From NCBI GenBank assembly GCA_001247695.2, contig LGRX02026005.1, positions 1 through 64,000 on the forward strand: 64,000 nt of DNA, in the 5' to 3' direction. This DNA is from Cymbomonas tetramitiformis (Eukaryota > Chlorophyta > Pyramimonadophyceae > Pyramimonadales > Pyramimonadaceae). Position 1 is the stretch's first letter. Each line of letters starts with the position of its first letter. Shown here piece after piece: positions 62,789-64,000 of this stretch. Position numbers and translations under genes: made by a program. Below the pieces are notes generated by a model, which saw only the letters and a list, made by a program, of their open reading frames with translations, ran no database searches and had not been told where the DNA came from.

Positions 62789-64000
62789 GCCTTCTTGCGC
62801 CCACCTTTGCCATCGGCCTGGAAGGGAAATGCGTGGAAACCCTAATAAATGTCTTCGCTATTTGAATGTGGGTTAAAGGCAAGCACATAGTAGTGTATGC
62901 AAAGGCATTTTGATATGAAAATTGCATATCCGGTATGAGGAAGAAGTGTTTAGGAGCGCACCGCAAATTTGATCTTCATAAACAGCGCGTTGCACGTGAA
63001 GCCTGACTCCTTGCGGAATGCACGCTCTGCGTGCATGTGGGTGACGAAGCAATAGTCGGGCTTCTCCTCGTTGCAATAGATGGGTAAATCGGGCAACGTC
63101 CTCTTCAACGACGCAGCCGCCCCATGGTTCTTGATGTCCAGCTTTTTTCGACGAAAGAGGTAGTGCTCAGGCTCGTCTTTTGTGGTTGTAACGTAGGAAA
63201 GAAAAGAAAACCACAAAAACGAAAATGTTAATAACGCAAGCAAGGTAAAGTGCGAGAACAAGTTAAATGTGACGAGATAAGTGTGAAAAGTTAAGGGAAG
63301 TATGACATGTGAAGTTTGGCACGAGAGGCACACGAATTCAGCAGAGGCACTCACCAGAGATGGGGGAAAAGTGGTCCATGGTCAAACTTCTGAATTTCTT
63401 GCCACCACGCTTGAAAGTCTCGGTCATGGCGGCGAAGCCGCGACGATGGGTGTATGCGTAAGGGTTATCTTGACGAAGAAAGTCGCCATCGTAGATCTTC
63501 TTGAGGTCCTCTTTGGTGGGGGCCTTGTGGGGGTCCTTGTCAGCGACACACTTCTAGAAGCGCGTGAACATGGCGTTGTACGCCAATGACCAAAAAGGGT
63601 CGTTGTTCCAATCGTCCTTGCTGAACGTAGCATCGGACGCCTGAAGACGAACAGTTCGAAGAAAAAAAAAAAGTCAACACACACGCAAGTGGGGTTGAAA
63701 ATATTGAAACCCGCGGATACAAGCATTGAGCGTCGGGGATACAGGCATGAGCGAGATGTAATAGTTCAATGGAGGAGGTTGAAGAAGAAAGATAGAGTGA
63801 ATAAAGTTTCAAAAGGTTGAAAAGAAACGTACCCCATGAGCATGATGCTCGAGCAGCTTGTGATCGTTCCAATGTCGCATCAGCCCACTCCATAGACTCA
63901 TCAAGGACGCCCTTTTGATCGGTTGGCCAAGCCGACCACCCTTCGTGGAGACACGCCACTCTCGACAGTCTTCATCCTGGAAAAAGTTGATGAGCAAACC

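Larger units (their letters stand above)
59572..63997 (-). pseudogene. Crypton/DUF3504 tyrosine-recombinase gene, 5' end beyond window
   Basis: Four minus-strand exons with matching phases: (edge) 63997-63833, 63640-63355, 63176-62962 and 60708-59572. Exon 1 reads WRVSTKGGRLGQPIKR and LLEHHAHG. Exon 2 reads DDWNNDPFWSLAYNAMF and RRGFAAMTETFKRGGKKF. Exon 3 reads EPEHYLFRRKKLD, NHGAAASLKRTLPDLPIYC and YCFVTHMHAERAF. Exon 4 has the catalytic NHGIRSMM (H-x-x-R), SSHFSTDGIRAYKR with the nucleophile Tyr, then a Pro-rich tail with two CTC-x-x-M-x-G-x-WC-x-x-C motifs. This is the KCTD1/Crypton-like recombinase type. Exon 2 has an in-frame TAG at 63554-63556, so the copy is probably broken unless read through. 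Intron 3 is 2253 bp because an LTR element sits in it. Confidence 0.8.

Noticed and set aside
1..64000. CRISPR array or bacterial operon
   Set aside because: Tandem repeats here are head-to-tail satellites without unique spacers, and genes have introns; nothing prokaryotic is present.

Overview
This is nuclear DNA of a eukaryote with a large, repeat-rich genome. The intron-split four-domain voltage-gated channel, the DUF3504/Crypton-type recombinase, the PAT/Ngaro-type tyrosine-recombinase retrotransposon and the mixed base composition suggest a green (prasinophyte-like) alga. Cymbomonas-type genomes come to mind, but the species is a guess. There are no prokaryotic operons and no rRNA or CRISPR array. 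Only two loci look like ordinary host genes: the 3' part of a channel gene (1-6348, +) and a small Dabb-domain stress-barrel gene (16520-17234, -). Nearly everything else is mobile DNA, much of it datable from target-site duplications (TSDs).

Layout. 1-6348: channel exons whose introns are full of tandem repeats (34-bp, 23-bp, 65-bp). 6349-10730: intergenic DNA with TATCGATA-rich stretches and two MITE-like elements. 10734-15374: a non-autonomous LTR element (TSD TTTTC) whose left LTR holds a ~1.9-kb array of CAG-containing repeats. 16520-17234: Dabb gene. 17579-18408: 377-bp satellite.

18649-55702 is one Ty3/gypsy chromovirus on the minus strand (TSD CCATA). Its left LTR was later split twice, first by a terminal-inverted-repeat (TIR) element (18683-25326) and then by a 9.6-kb Ty1/copia element (LTRs 25711-26042 and 42951-43282, TSD TAAAT). 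The TIR element holds a gag-only LTR element (19125-23235, TSD TATTC) and a 367-bp satellite. The copia leader holds a complete-structure tyrosine-recombinase retrotransposon (34444-42416). The unbroken right LTR (55134-55702) is a natural empty-site control for both insertions. A second member of the TIR family lies in the Ty3 leader (50804-51873).

55802-58161: a pogo/Tc5-like transposase gene (-) with an altered first catalytic position, followed by two TA-flanked MITEs (58417-58772 and 59048-59209). 59572-63997: a Crypton/DUF3504 recombinase gene (-) with four phase-compatible exons, one in-frame stop, and an LTR element (60751-62788, TSD GCCTT) inside its last intron; it runs off the right edge.

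The order of events read from the nesting is: Ty3 insertion, then the TIR element and copia into its LTR, then the gag-only element and the tyrosine-recombinase element into those. The gag-only, copia and small LTR elements share a GGTGGTG-type polypurine end beside the LTR, and two of them have closely similar primer-binding sites. All exon joins are predictions from splice signals, reading phase and family knowledge; none is transcript-supported here.
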